A DNA stretch of 7,296 bases from Victivallaceae bacterium (GCA_028717165.1 JAQUOK010000146.1:1-7296), one strand, 5' to 3'; numbered from the stretch's first letter, positions 1 through 6,098 are shown. The notes: generated by a model not told the origin, from the sequence alone. Made by a program: numbers and translations.

Positions 1-152
1 CGCGGAAGATTAAGGCGCTTCGGGAATCCCTGAAGGCCGAAGCGGCTAAAGTGCTTGCGGATGCTTCCGGGGTAAACTTTGACGCCGTCAGAAAAAAAGT
101 TATTGAACAGATCATTGAACTTAAAAAACTGTCAGGTGCACCCCGGAAATAA
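1..152 (+). CDS. C-terminal end of a GH123-like (DUF4091) protein, partial
   Basis: Only the last 49 codons are in the window; the frame starts at base 3 and ends with TAA at 150-152. The peptide is a charged amphipathic helix region ending in VIEQIIELKKLSGAPRK. It resembles the end of the large protein at 1374-4709, which finishes KLLDKIIELKNETRKK. In both, a stretch with alternating Ala, Lys and Glu and an acidic/Gly turn (LADASGVNFDAVRKK here, VGADACPELAEKARLK there) comes before the IIELK block. I therefore infer a paralogue of that secreted glycoside hydrolase-like protein, arranged in tandem. The catalytic part lies outside the window, so the assignment rests on about 45 residues of a low-complexity helical tail. 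An unrelated helical protein end cannot be excluded. The gene is followed by a long intergenic region, so it probably ends a transcription unit. Confidence 0.55.
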   Translation, partial: RKIKALRESLKAEAAKVLADASGVNFDAVRKKVIEQIIELKKLSGAPRK

Positions 153-201
153 TGAACACTGTGAAACTTTCGTTTAAATTGGTGCTGGCAGTTATCTTCT
201 G

Positions 202-255
202 AACGGCAAAAGGAACAGTTCCAATACCAGCTTGTCCCGGATCTGTATTGCCGTT
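202..255. repeat. Inverted repeat AACGGCAA / TTGCCGTT with internal palindrome
   Basis: AACGGCAA (202-209) is an exact reverse complement of TTGCCGTT (248-255), giving an 8-base-pair stem with a 38-base loop. The loop contains the odd palindrome GGAACAGTTCC (212-222). An A-run follows the right arm, so this is not a + strand intrinsic terminator. It could be a protein-binding site, a remnant of a dispersed repeat, or chance in AT-rich DNA. Confidence 0.3.
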
Positions 256-297
256 AAAAAAAATAAGTTTTGCCGTATCCTGCTTCTGCGAATTTTT

Positions 298-335
298 CTG
301 CGTTTCCGCATGAAAACGCGGCCTCGCTTTTTTTT
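298..335 (+). terminator. Possible intrinsic terminator of the upstream gene
   Basis: CTGCGTTT (298-305) pairs with AAACGCGG (314-321), with one T-G wobble and an 8-base loop. Six bases later comes a run of eight T (328-335). That gap is longer than in a classical terminator. A second hairpin overlaps the T-run: GCTTTTTT (326-333) pairs with AAAAAAGC (340-347) around a 6-base loop. The position, about 150 bases after the upstream stop and just before the best promoter, suits termination. The imperfect geometry keeps confidence low. Confidence 0.35.
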
Positions 336-368
336 CAACAAAAAAGCTTAATTTTATCAAATTCCCTA

Positions 369-397
369 TTGACAAAAACGTTTTTCTGCTGTATTTT
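369..397 (+). promoter_or_regulatory. Sigma-70-type promoter P1
   Basis: A perfect -35 box TTGACA (369-374) and a -10 box TATTTT (392-397, 4 of 6 consensus positions) are separated by exactly 17 bases. This is the best promoter match found in the intergenic region. Transcription would begin near 404 and leave a leader of about 270 bases before the prepilin-like gene. The spacer contains a CG-centred palindrome, so a repressor bound there would occlude RNA polymerase. Confidence 0.5.
374..385. promoter_or_regulatory. LacI/CcpA-like operator palindrome
   Basis: AAAAACGTTTTT is a perfect 12-base palindrome centred on CG at 379/380. It lies in the P1 spacer and shares one base with the -35 box. 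LacI-family regulators of sugar genes commonly bind CG-centred palindromes of the type AAAACGTTTT. Location and centre suit such an operator upstream of glycan-use genes. No regulator gene is in the window, and A/T-rich arms can form palindromes by chance. Confidence 0.45.
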
Positions 398-401
398 CTC
401 A

Positions 402-431
402 TTGTCATAAGAGTATAACATAAGATACAAT
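402..431 (+). promoter_or_regulatory. Weaker promoter candidate P2
   Basis: TTGTCA (402-407) and TACAAT (426-431) have an 18-base spacer and five of six matches to each consensus box. It lies immediately downstream of P1. It could be a second start point, or simply a chance match in AT-rich DNA. Confidence 0.25.
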
Positions 432-468
432 GCAATAATTGTTCTTAGGTTTTTATGCCGGCATGATT

Positions 469-533
469 GGCAACCGATAGCCCTTTGTGCTTCTGTTTAA
501 CATAACAGGAGGAAAAGCAGAAAAGCTATTGCC
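469..533 (+). promoter_or_regulatory. Potentially structured leader segment hiding an AGGAGG
   Basis: In RNA started at P1 or P2, GGCAA (469-473) and TAGC (478-481) can pair with GCTATTGCC (525-533). This gives a nine-pair outer helix with a 4-base bulge. Inside it, CTTCTGTT (490-497) pairs with AACAGGAG (504-511), an eight-pair hairpin with one wobble and a 6-base loop. The inner 3' arm contains most of a strong Shine-Dalgarno-like AGGAGG (507-512), yet no start codon follows at normal distance. It matches no riboswitch I recognise. A cis-regulatory role is inference. Confidence 0.3.
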
Positions 534-557
534 TTTTCGGGCCAACATGTGTATAAT
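529..557 (+). promoter_or_regulatory. Promoter candidate P3 with perfect -10 box
   Basis: TATAAT (552-557) is a perfect -10 box with TTGCCT (529-534, 4 of 6 matches) exactly 17 bases upstream. Transcription would start near 564, giving a leader of roughly 110 bases before the prepilin-like gene. The -35 box overlaps the 3' arm of the structured segment at 469-533. It could act as a proximal promoter independent of P1. Confidence 0.35.
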
Positions 558-581
558 CATTATATAAGGAAAGTTTTAACA

Positions 582-662
582 ATGATATTCGGCTCTGACA
601 GCCTGAAACAGACGCATAGTACAGATAACGTTGATAGAATTTTTGACGGAACAAAACAATAA
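582..662 (+). CDS. Possible 26-codon leader ORF, function unknown
   Basis: ATG at 582 opens a 26-codon frame ending with TAA at 660-662, fourteen bases before the prepilin-like start. A purine-rich AAGGA (566-570) lies 11 bases upstream, which is a rather long spacing. The peptide begins MIFGSDSLKQTHS and ends DRIFDGTKQ. It is polar, with no signal peptide, membrane segment or family resemblance that I can see. Its only support is position: it starts just after the predicted P3 start site, and its stop lies next to the AAGGAGG of the next gene, which would allow translational coupling. A frame this short can occur by chance. Confidence 0.15.
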   Translation: MIFGSDSLKQTHSTDNVDRIFDGTKQ

Positions 663-663
663 T

Positions 664-670
664 AAGGAGG
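664..670 (+). promoter_or_regulatory. Strong ribosome binding site of the prepilin-like gene
   Basis: AAGGAGG lies 6 bases before the ATG at 677. It fixes that start rather than the internal ATG at 689 (Met5). Confidence 0.85.
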
Positions 671-676
671 CCTAAA

Positions 677-1306
677 ATGAAAAAACGAATGTCTGAAACC
701 AAATGGAGTTTTACACTCATCGAACTCCTTGTCGTGATCGCCATCATTGCAATTCTCGCCTCAATGCTGCTCCCTGCTCTTAGTCAGGCCAGAGCCAAAG
801 CCAGACAACTGGAATGCATGAATAATTTTAAACAATTCGGTCAGGGCCTCAGTTTCTATTCTTCGGATTATGATGACTGGCTGCTTATGTACCACGACGG
901 AGTTTTATATGCCTGGGAATATTATTTGCCCAACTATTGGAAACCTGGCACGCCCAGCGGTATCGAAAATTTCCCCAAGTGCCAGAGCTGGCTGCCGCGT
1001 ATGTATGAACTCGGGGTCGCCACTTATGGCAGATATCCCGGTTATGGCTATAACTGGTCCGCGGGAGACCGAAGAGCCGCATTCAATATCACCCCCAAGA
1101 AGCTTAATACTATACGCAGGATTTCCGAAAAGGCAATAATCGCCGATACAGTTAACAGTAACAGCAGATGGAGTCTTCCTACCTATATCGACTATAGCCG
1201 ACATGCCGGAAGGTCGGCGAATACTCTTTATCTGGACGGCCATTCCAAAAGCGTGACGGAAGGCACGGTTATAGAAGAGCAAACCGACTGGACAGTCCTT
1301 CAATAA
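677..1306 (+). CDS. Prepilin-like protein (type II/IV pseudopilin leader, H-Xn-DG family)
   Basis: This 209-residue protein has a short basic N-terminus, then FTLIELLVVIAIIAILA from residue 12 and a hydrophobic helix to about residue 36. This is the classical class III prepilin signal: a prepilin peptidase would cut before Phe12 and methylate it, and Glu16 is the conserved +5 Glu. The residue before the cut is Ser11 instead of the usual Gly; related proteins in this group often lack the Gly as well. Residues 37-62 continue as an amphipathic helix. The C-terminus carries RHAGRSANTLYLDGH, with His176 and Asp187-Gly188 ten residues apart, a variant of the H-X9-DG (DUF1559-like) signature. The product should sit in the inner membrane or periplasm as a pseudopilin or surface protein. 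It precedes a secreted glycoside hydrolase-like gene by 67 bases, so a role in displaying or exporting enzymes is plausible but unproven. Confidence 0.93.
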   Translation: MKKRMSETKWSFTLIELLVVIAIIAILASMLLPALSQARAKARQLECMNNFKQFGQGLSFYSSDYDDWLLMYHDGVLYAWEYYLPNYWKPGTPSGIENFPKCQSWLPRMYELGVATYGRYPGYGYNWSAGDRRAAFNITPKKLNTIRRISEKAIIADTVNSNSRWSLPTYIDYSRHAGRSANTLYLDGHSKSVTEGTVIEEQTDWTVLQ

Positions 1307-1308
1307 AG

Positions 1309-1325
1309 TCGACCCAGACGGTCGA
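1309..1325 (+). repeat. Intercistronic hairpin between prepilin-like and hydrolase genes
   Basis: TCGACC (1309-1314) pairs perfectly with GGTCGA (1320-1325) around the loop CAGAC, starting three bases after the prepilin-like stop codon. No T-run follows, so it is not a standard terminator. It could be a transcript-stability or processing element that sets different levels of the small pilin-like mRNA and the long downstream mRNA. Confidence 0.4.
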
Positions 1326-1361
1326 AGTATTGAACCCAACTAAATAAAATACAACCCGCTT

Positions 1362-1366
1362 GGAGG
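1362..1366 (+). promoter_or_regulatory. Ribosome binding site deciding the start at 1374
   Basis: GGAGG lies 7 bases before the ATG at 1374. The alternative ATG at 1404 (Met11) would give a more conventional signal peptide but has no Shine-Dalgarno sequence, so the upstream start is preferred. Confidence 0.8.
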
Positions 1367-1373
1367 AACAAAC

Positions 1374-4300
1374 ATGTTCTATGGGACGCTTATTGCCTCG
1401 AAAATGAAATTAATCGCTTTATTATTAACATTATCAAGTATTTTTACGATTGGAGTCGGCATGGAAAAAGGACCGGTCATATATTTCCCTATGAATGAAG
1501 GCGGCGGAGAATTCATTGTTGATTATAATGGCAGGAAGGGGATTATTCACAATGCCGAATGGGGCAAGGGCAGATTCGGTTCCGGGTTGTATTTCAACGG
1601 CAAGGACAGTTATGTTGAAGTAACGGACATAAAAGGCTTGAACAATACGGATGAACTGACTATCGCAGCCTGGATTAATCCCAAAGGTCTCGGAAAACAG
1701 AGGAACAAACCGGTAATTTTATGTCAGGGCGAGTATAAAAAAGGCGGATGGTATTTATTTTTCAATTCTCCCGGCGGTATTGGAATTATTTTTACCAATC
1801 CCGGCAAAGCCTATACAAAATCCATAAAAACCGGTATCCAGCTGAATCAATGGCAGCATGTGGCAATTACGATGGATAAGAAAAATGGGATTAACATTTA
1901 CCTTAACGGGGAAAAAACTTCTGTAAGAAAAGAAGGGTTTGAATGGCTGCCTTCCCTGTCGCCTTTATATATCGGCAGATACAAAAACAAAAATTTCGAA
2001 TACGAAGGGGGCATTGATGAGCTGAGAATATATGACCGGGTTCTGTGCCTGGAGGAAATACAGTTTCTCTTTACTGCGGCAGATGAAAAAACTCCCGTGA
2101 AAAATACCGTCAGCATCAGCCGGGTTAAGACCCCTCCCATTATCGACGGAGAGATAAAAAAAGATATCTGGAACGCTGTTCCGGTAACCGCTTTCGATTT
2201 TAAACTCATGGGGGGAAACAATAAGAATGCCGCTAAGCAAAGTTTTGTTTCCGCGGTATATGACGACCGGAATATTTATTTCTGCTTTTACCTGCTGGAA
2301 CCGGATATTGCTAAAATATCCGCCAATTATCTCCAGCGGGACTCTTCCGTCTGGAACGATGACTGCGTTGAGATTTTCCTGGATGTGAACAATGACAAGA
2401 AAAGTTACTGCCATCTTATCTGTAATTCCAAAGGGGTACAGGCCGATGAATACAGTCCCGACAGTACGGAAAAAAACCGCGCCTGGAACGGAAAATGGCA
2501 GTCAGCCGCAAAAACCGGCAAGGATTTCTGGTGCGTTGAAATCGCTGTTCCATTTGAAACCCTGGGATTGAAAAAAGCTCCTGCTTCCGGAACCTGCTGG
2601 GGCGTAAGCCTGAACCGGGGTGAAACCCAGACGAAGGAGTTCAGCGGCTGGCCTGACGGTTCTTTCCATGATCCGAAAAAGTTCGGTAATTTTATTTTCA
2701 GCGATACTGTACTTGCCGGTTCAGGCGGCGCTCCGCTCAAGGATAATATCCTGGTGAAATTGGCCGAAATTAAAAAACAAGCCGCTGTTTCCGGACGCAG
2801 CCTTGCCGCCTTGAAAAACGATTCCAGCCTGGCGGATGCCCGAACCGGGTTAAGCGAAATAACCGGACAGGCTCTGGCAATCGCAAATGACTTGGCCAAA
2901 ACGGGAAAAGATAAAGATATGGATTCAAGCGAATGGACGCAGATCAATAATAAGTTTGCCCGGATGAAAATGCAGCTTAACGGCATTGAAGTTAAACTTG
3001 AAATTACCGCTTTGTATAATAAAATCAGGGAAAAACTTCCGCTCACGCCTGAGGTAAAGAAAAATATTTCCCAAGGCCTCCTTAAACTTGCGGCAAAAAC
3101 GGATTCCGATGATATGCCTGCCGCCGATAAAAAATATTATGACCTGGTAAAACGCCAAATTTATCGGCTTTTTTACAAGCAGCCGTATTTGATCTGGATG
3201 AAAAGTCCCTGGGAGAACCTCACTTCCGATCAACTCCCGGCGCTGGCGGATAAGTCAGGAAAAATAAATATGTCCATGGCGATAAATGAAACCAGAAGCA
3301 GTTCTTTTGTAATAACAAATTTTTCCGATAAGGAATTGAGTTTCACCGTTACGGCGCAAAACGGGCAGATCCCTCTTACGATAAGGGAATGCTATCCGAT
3401 AAAGGCAGTTAACGGCAAATTTGTCAATGACGCCCTGCCGCTGCTGGAAACGCTGAAAGTCCCGCCTTTTCAAAGCCGGGAAGTCTGGCTGGCTGTTAAC
3501 AGCGGGAACCTGCGTCCCGGAAATTATGAAACTGCGCTTTCCATAAAAGCGGACAAACTTGCCGACACTGTTAAACTGAACGTTCAGGTTTATCCGGTAA
3601 CCCTGCCTGAGTGCGACAAAAATTTTCCCCTTTACACATACGTCTGGGATTATCTGGATACCAAGCCGCCTGAAATACAGGAAGCCGCGGTCAAAGATTT
3701 GCGGGCTCATTATATAACCGTACCGTATTTAAACACGGCAGTTCCCTGGCCGGAATTTGATTCCGACGGCAGGATGAAAGAGATCGATTTCTCCGGATGC
3801 GACCGGGCTATTGAGCTCTGGGAAAAAGGGTCTTATAAAATGCTGGCCTGGTACTGGCATTTCCGCGTCTCGCTGAGCCACAGCAAAAACTGTAACGCCA
3901 AACGTTTCGGCGAAAAATTCATGAGCAGTGAATGGAAAGCGAATTTTTCGGCGTGGCTTTCCAAATTTGTCGCACATCTCAAGGAAAAGGGATTGACGTA
4001 TGACGATTTCTATTTTCATATATTCGATGAGACTATCTGCGATGATTTCAGGGAAACGGCAAAACTGGTTAAACAAATTGATCCCAGGATAAAAATATTC
4101 TCGGATCCGGCCCTGATTACCGCCCGGACGACGGAACAGATAAAAGCCTTGTCGCCTTATATGGATATATGGAGTCCGCTTCTGTGGAATTTTATATCCA
4201 GAGAAGAAGATTTGGCGATAATGTCGCAAAAGGGACAATATTACTGGAACTACGCAAATCCCGAAGGAATTCCTCAATACTTCAATAAATATCGTTTAAT

Positions 4301-4709
4301 TCCCTGGTATACTTATAAATTGGGAATGCGCGGCTGCGGCTACTGGGTTTATCTGTGTTACGAAAAACTGAGCTGGAACCAGACTAAACAAAGCTGGGAC
4401 ATGATTTACCTGAGTAAATATGCGCCGGCGGATGTCAGCAGAAAAGAACTGATTATCCCGGGTAAACGCTGGGAAGCCTGGCGGGAAGGAGTAGAAGACT
4501 ACCTCTACCTGGATATTCTGGAAAAAGCGGTACGGGAGGCGGAGGCAAAAGGGATTGCCCTGAAAACCGCCCAATCTGCACGGACGCTTATTGATGCGGA
4601 AGTTAAAAAAGTAGTCGGAGCGGACGCCTGTCCGGAACTGGCTGAAAAAGCCAGGCTTAAACTGCTGGATAAAATAATTGAACTGAAAAATGAGACGAGA
4701 AAAAAATGA
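1374..4709 (+). CDS. Secreted LamG + CBM9-like + GH123-like (DUF4091) protein
   Basis: This 1111-residue exported protein starts with a signal peptide (hydrophobic LIALLLTLSSIFTIGVG, probable cut near residue 29). Residues 33-233 form a LamG/concanavalin-like domain (FPMNEGGGE, GLYFNGKDSYVEV, GGIDELRIYDR). Residues 245-442 resemble a family 9 carbohydrate-binding domain (PPIIDGEIKKDIW, DDCVEIFLD). Residues 455-625 are mostly helical and charged. Residues 631-745 look like the beta-sandwich N-domain of GH123. Residues 750-1100 look like the GH123 catalytic domain, with the Asp885-Glu886 pair in FHIFDET and the closing motif WEAWREGVEDYLYL (1033-1046). Known GH123 enzymes are beta-N-acetylgalactosaminidases using substrate assistance, the Asp-Glu pair being catalytic. 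The residues are kept, but the real substrate is unknown because DUF4091 proteins are diverse. The accessory domains make it longer than simple GH123 enzymes. It overlaps the next gene by 4 bases. Confidence 0.85.
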   Translation: MFYGTLIASKMKLIALLLTLSSIFTIGVGMEKGPVIYFPMNEGGGEFIVDYNGRKGIIHNAEWGKGRFGSGLYFNGKDSYVEVTDIKGLNNTDELTIAAWINPKGLGKQRNKPVILCQGEYKKGGWYLFFNSPGGIGIIFTNPGKAYTKSIKTGIQLNQWQHVAITMDKKNGINIYLNGEKTSVRKEGFEWLPSLSPLYIGRYKNKNFEYEGGIDELRIYDRVLCLEEIQFLFTAADEKTPVKNTVSISRVKTPPIIDGEIKKDIWNAVPVTAFDFKLMGGNNKNAAKQSFVSAVYDDRNIYFCFYLLEPDIAKISANYLQRDSSVWNDDCVEIFLDVNNDKKSYCHLICNSKGVQADEYSPDSTEKNRAWNGKWQSAAKTGKDFWCVEIAVPFETLGLKKAPASGTCWGVSLNRGETQTKEFSGWPDGSFHDPKKFGNFIFSDTVLAGSGGAPLKDNILVKLAEIKKQAAVSGRSLAALKNDSSLADARTGLSEITGQALAIANDLAKTGKDKDMDSSEWTQINNKFARMKMQLNGIEVKLEITALYNKIREKLPLTPEVKKNISQGLLKLAAKTDSDDMPAADKKYYDLVKRQIYRLFYKQPYLIWMKSPWENLTSDQLPALADKSGKINMSMAINETRSSSFVITNFSDKELSFTVTAQNGQIPLTIRECYPIKAVNGKFVNDALPLLETLKVPPFQSREVWLAVNSGNLRPGNYETALSIKADKLADTVKLNVQVYPVTLPECDKNFPLYTYVWDYLDTKPPEIQEAAVKDLRAHYITVPYLNTAVPWPEFDSDGRMKEIDFSGCDRAIELWEKGSYKMLAWYWHFRVSLSHSKNCNAKRFGEKFMSSEWKANFSAWLSKFVAHLKEKGLTYDDFYFHIFDETICDDFRETAKLVKQIDPRIKIFSDPALITARTTEQIKALSPYMDIWSPLLWNFISREEDLAIMSQKGQYYWNYANPEGIPQYFNKYRLIPWYTYKLGMRGCGYWVYLCYEKLSWNQTKQSWDMIYLSKYAPADVSRKELIIPGKRWEAWREGVEDYLYLDILEKAVREAEAKGIALKTAQSARTLIDAEVKKVVGADACPELAEKARLKLLDKIIELKNETRKK

Positions 4710-6082
4710 CGCAAGCTAAATTTTCATTTGCGGTAACGAGCGATACCCATTATCTGAATAAGGATTACCATAAGTCGCAAATAGCAAGGGGCATTACCGA
4801 TGATTTGAACAGATATGACTGGGTTACCCGTAATGTTTTAGGCCCCTTTATTTCTGAGATCAGAAGCTTTTCCCCGAATTTCATACTACTTGCCGGAGAC
4901 TTTATTGAAGCGGGATGCGATTCGGAATCGGCAACGGTCAGGGAAATGCGGGAAGGATTGTCTTTATTGTCCAGTCCGGAAATTCCGCTGTTCCTGATAA
5001 AAGGAAATCATGAACCGGATGATGTTTACCGGAAAATAATCTGGCCGGATCTTAATGAAAAACTCGAAAAAGAAGTAACCGCGAATTATTATTCCTTTTC
5101 GTATGAGAACAGTCATTTCATAATTATTGACTGCGAAGATTTCGAAACCGACAAACAGTATCTTTGGCTGAAAAATGAACTTGAAATGCATTCGCGGGAG
5201 AAAAATATTTTCATTTTCGGCCATTCTCCGGTTTTCCCGGTTGCCAGGCCTTTTTTCTGCGAACTGGAGTTTCACCGTAAAATATTGAAACTGCTTCAGA
5301 AATATCAGGCGGACGTTTATTTTTGCGGACACACCCATAATCAATGCCTCACCCGGCATAAATTGAATTCGCAAAACGAAATTCTCCAGTTGAAAACAGC
5401 CGGTACCGGTTTTCCGGATAAACACCTTAACCTGCAGGAATGGCGAACCCTGCTTGATTACCGGGGATTCCCTTACGATTTTCTGTGGGGCCTCCTTGAA
5501 GACAGCGCTCCAGGTTATTTTTTAGTGGATGTTTTCGAAGAAAAAATCCGTATCGCCCATTATGTCTTTGGTAAAGAACTTTGCGGCGCCATAGAATATA
5601 CAAGGAATTCTCAGTGCCGGGTATCCCGGCCGGGGCATTTAACCGGCTCCGCGACGGATTTTGCCGGTATTGCGCAGGAGGATATTGAAGCTGCATACCT
5701 GCATTTATGCATTTATAATTCAACCGGTAAAAATAAGGCCGTCATTCTCAATGGAACGCCTATAGGCAATATCCCGATCGGCGATTCATATTCAGCCAGA
5801 AAAAAAATAACGCTGCCTCAGAGCTGCTTTGCTAAAATAAAACAGGAAAACAGTCTGGAAATACAAAATCCGGAAAAGGAATCGTTTACGACCGGTTCGT
5901 TTGTTCTGGAACTCGTTTTGAAGGACGAACGCCGAATACTTTCGACAATATCCCCCAATATTTACACAACGACAAACAAATGGGATGTCTGGCGTCTTGA
6001 TATTCTTAAATATTTCAGCCCCGGCGAAACTATCGGACCGGTTCAGTTGAATTTCAAGACAGAGAAAAAACGGAATATGTAA
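4706..6082 (+). CDS. Calcineurin-like metallophosphoesterase with extra C-terminal domain
   Basis: This 458-residue protein has the full metallophosphoesterase motif set: SDTH (Asp13, His15), GDFIE (Asp65), GNHE (Asn101, His102), GHSP (His173) and GHTH (His209, His211). All usual two-metal ligands and the catalytic His are present, so hydrolysis of a phosphomonoester or phosphodiester is expected; the substrate cannot be read from sequence. The catalytic domain covers about residues 5-285. Residues 300-455 appear beta-rich (ILNGTPIGNIPI and LVLKDERRI look like strands) and match nothing I recognise with certainty. No signal peptide or membrane segment is visible, so it is predicted cytoplasmic although the gene before it and the gene after it encode exported proteins. 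The start overlaps the preceding stop as ATGA with only a weak purine-rich stretch upstream, which points to translational coupling. Confidence 0.9.
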   Translation: MTQAKFSFAVTSDTHYLNKDYHKSQIARGITDDLNRYDWVTRNVLGPFISEIRSFSPNFILLAGDFIEAGCDSESATVREMREGLSLLSSPEIPLFLIKGNHEPDDVYRKIIWPDLNEKLEKEVTANYYSFSYENSHFIIIDCEDFETDKQYLWLKNELEMHSREKNIFIFGHSPVFPVARPFFCELEFHRKILKLLQKYQADVYFCGHTHNQCLTRHKLNSQNEILQLKTAGTGFPDKHLNLQEWRTLLDYRGFPYDFLWGLLEDSAPGYFLVDVFEEKIRIAHYVFGKELCGAIEYTRNSQCRVSRPGHLTGSATDFAGIAQEDIEAAYLHLCIYNSTGKNKAVILNGTPIGNIPIGDSYSARKKITLPQSCFAKIKQENSLEIQNPEKESFTTGSFVLELVLKDERRILSTISPNIYTTTNKWDVWRLDILKYFSPGETIGPVQLNFKTEKKRNM

Positions 6083-6098
6083 ATCGTTGGATAACGTT

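Larger units (their letters stand above)
153..676. other. Long AT-rich intergenic control region
   Basis: This 524-base stretch separates the upstream gene end from the prepilin-like gene, and no convincing + strand gene of normal size lies in it. From left to right it holds an inverted repeat (202-255), a hairpin with T-run (298-335), a near-consensus promoter with an embedded palindrome (369-397), a second promoter candidate (402-431), a perfect 10-base palindrome ATGCCGGCAT (455-464), a potentially structured segment (469-533), a third promoter candidate (529-557) and a possible 26-codon ORF (582-662). On the minus strand one frame stays open across about 153-435, but its only available start is a TTG with no ribosome binding site. 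I see no tRNA, rRNA or known riboswitch. Confidence 0.7.

Noticed and set aside
507..531. AGGAGG as a real ribosome binding site for a tiny gene starting at TTG 529 or ATG 547
   Set aside because: The distance from AGGAGG to TTG is about 16 bases, too long, and the frame ends after 12 codons. The ATG at 547 gives only six codons.
526..747. A 73-codon minus-strand frame crossing the prepilin-like start
   Set aside because: It overlaps the strong RBS and leader of the prepilin-like gene on the other strand and has no recognisable motif.
1310..1321. CGACCCAGACGG shared with a site near 6223-6234 as a possible regulatory repeat
   Set aside because: One 12-base match is expected by chance in a window of this size, and the second copy lies inside coding sequence.
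1404..1406. Internal ATG (Met11) as the true start of the GH123-like gene
   Set aside because: It would give a neat signal peptide but has no Shine-Dalgarno sequence, whereas GGAGG is well placed before the ATG at 1374.
2405..3046. A 213-codon open frame on the minus strand
   Set aside because: It lies fully inside the 1374-4709 gene, whose signal peptide, domains and catalytic motifs are convincing. The minus frame shows no recognisable domain or ribosome binding site.
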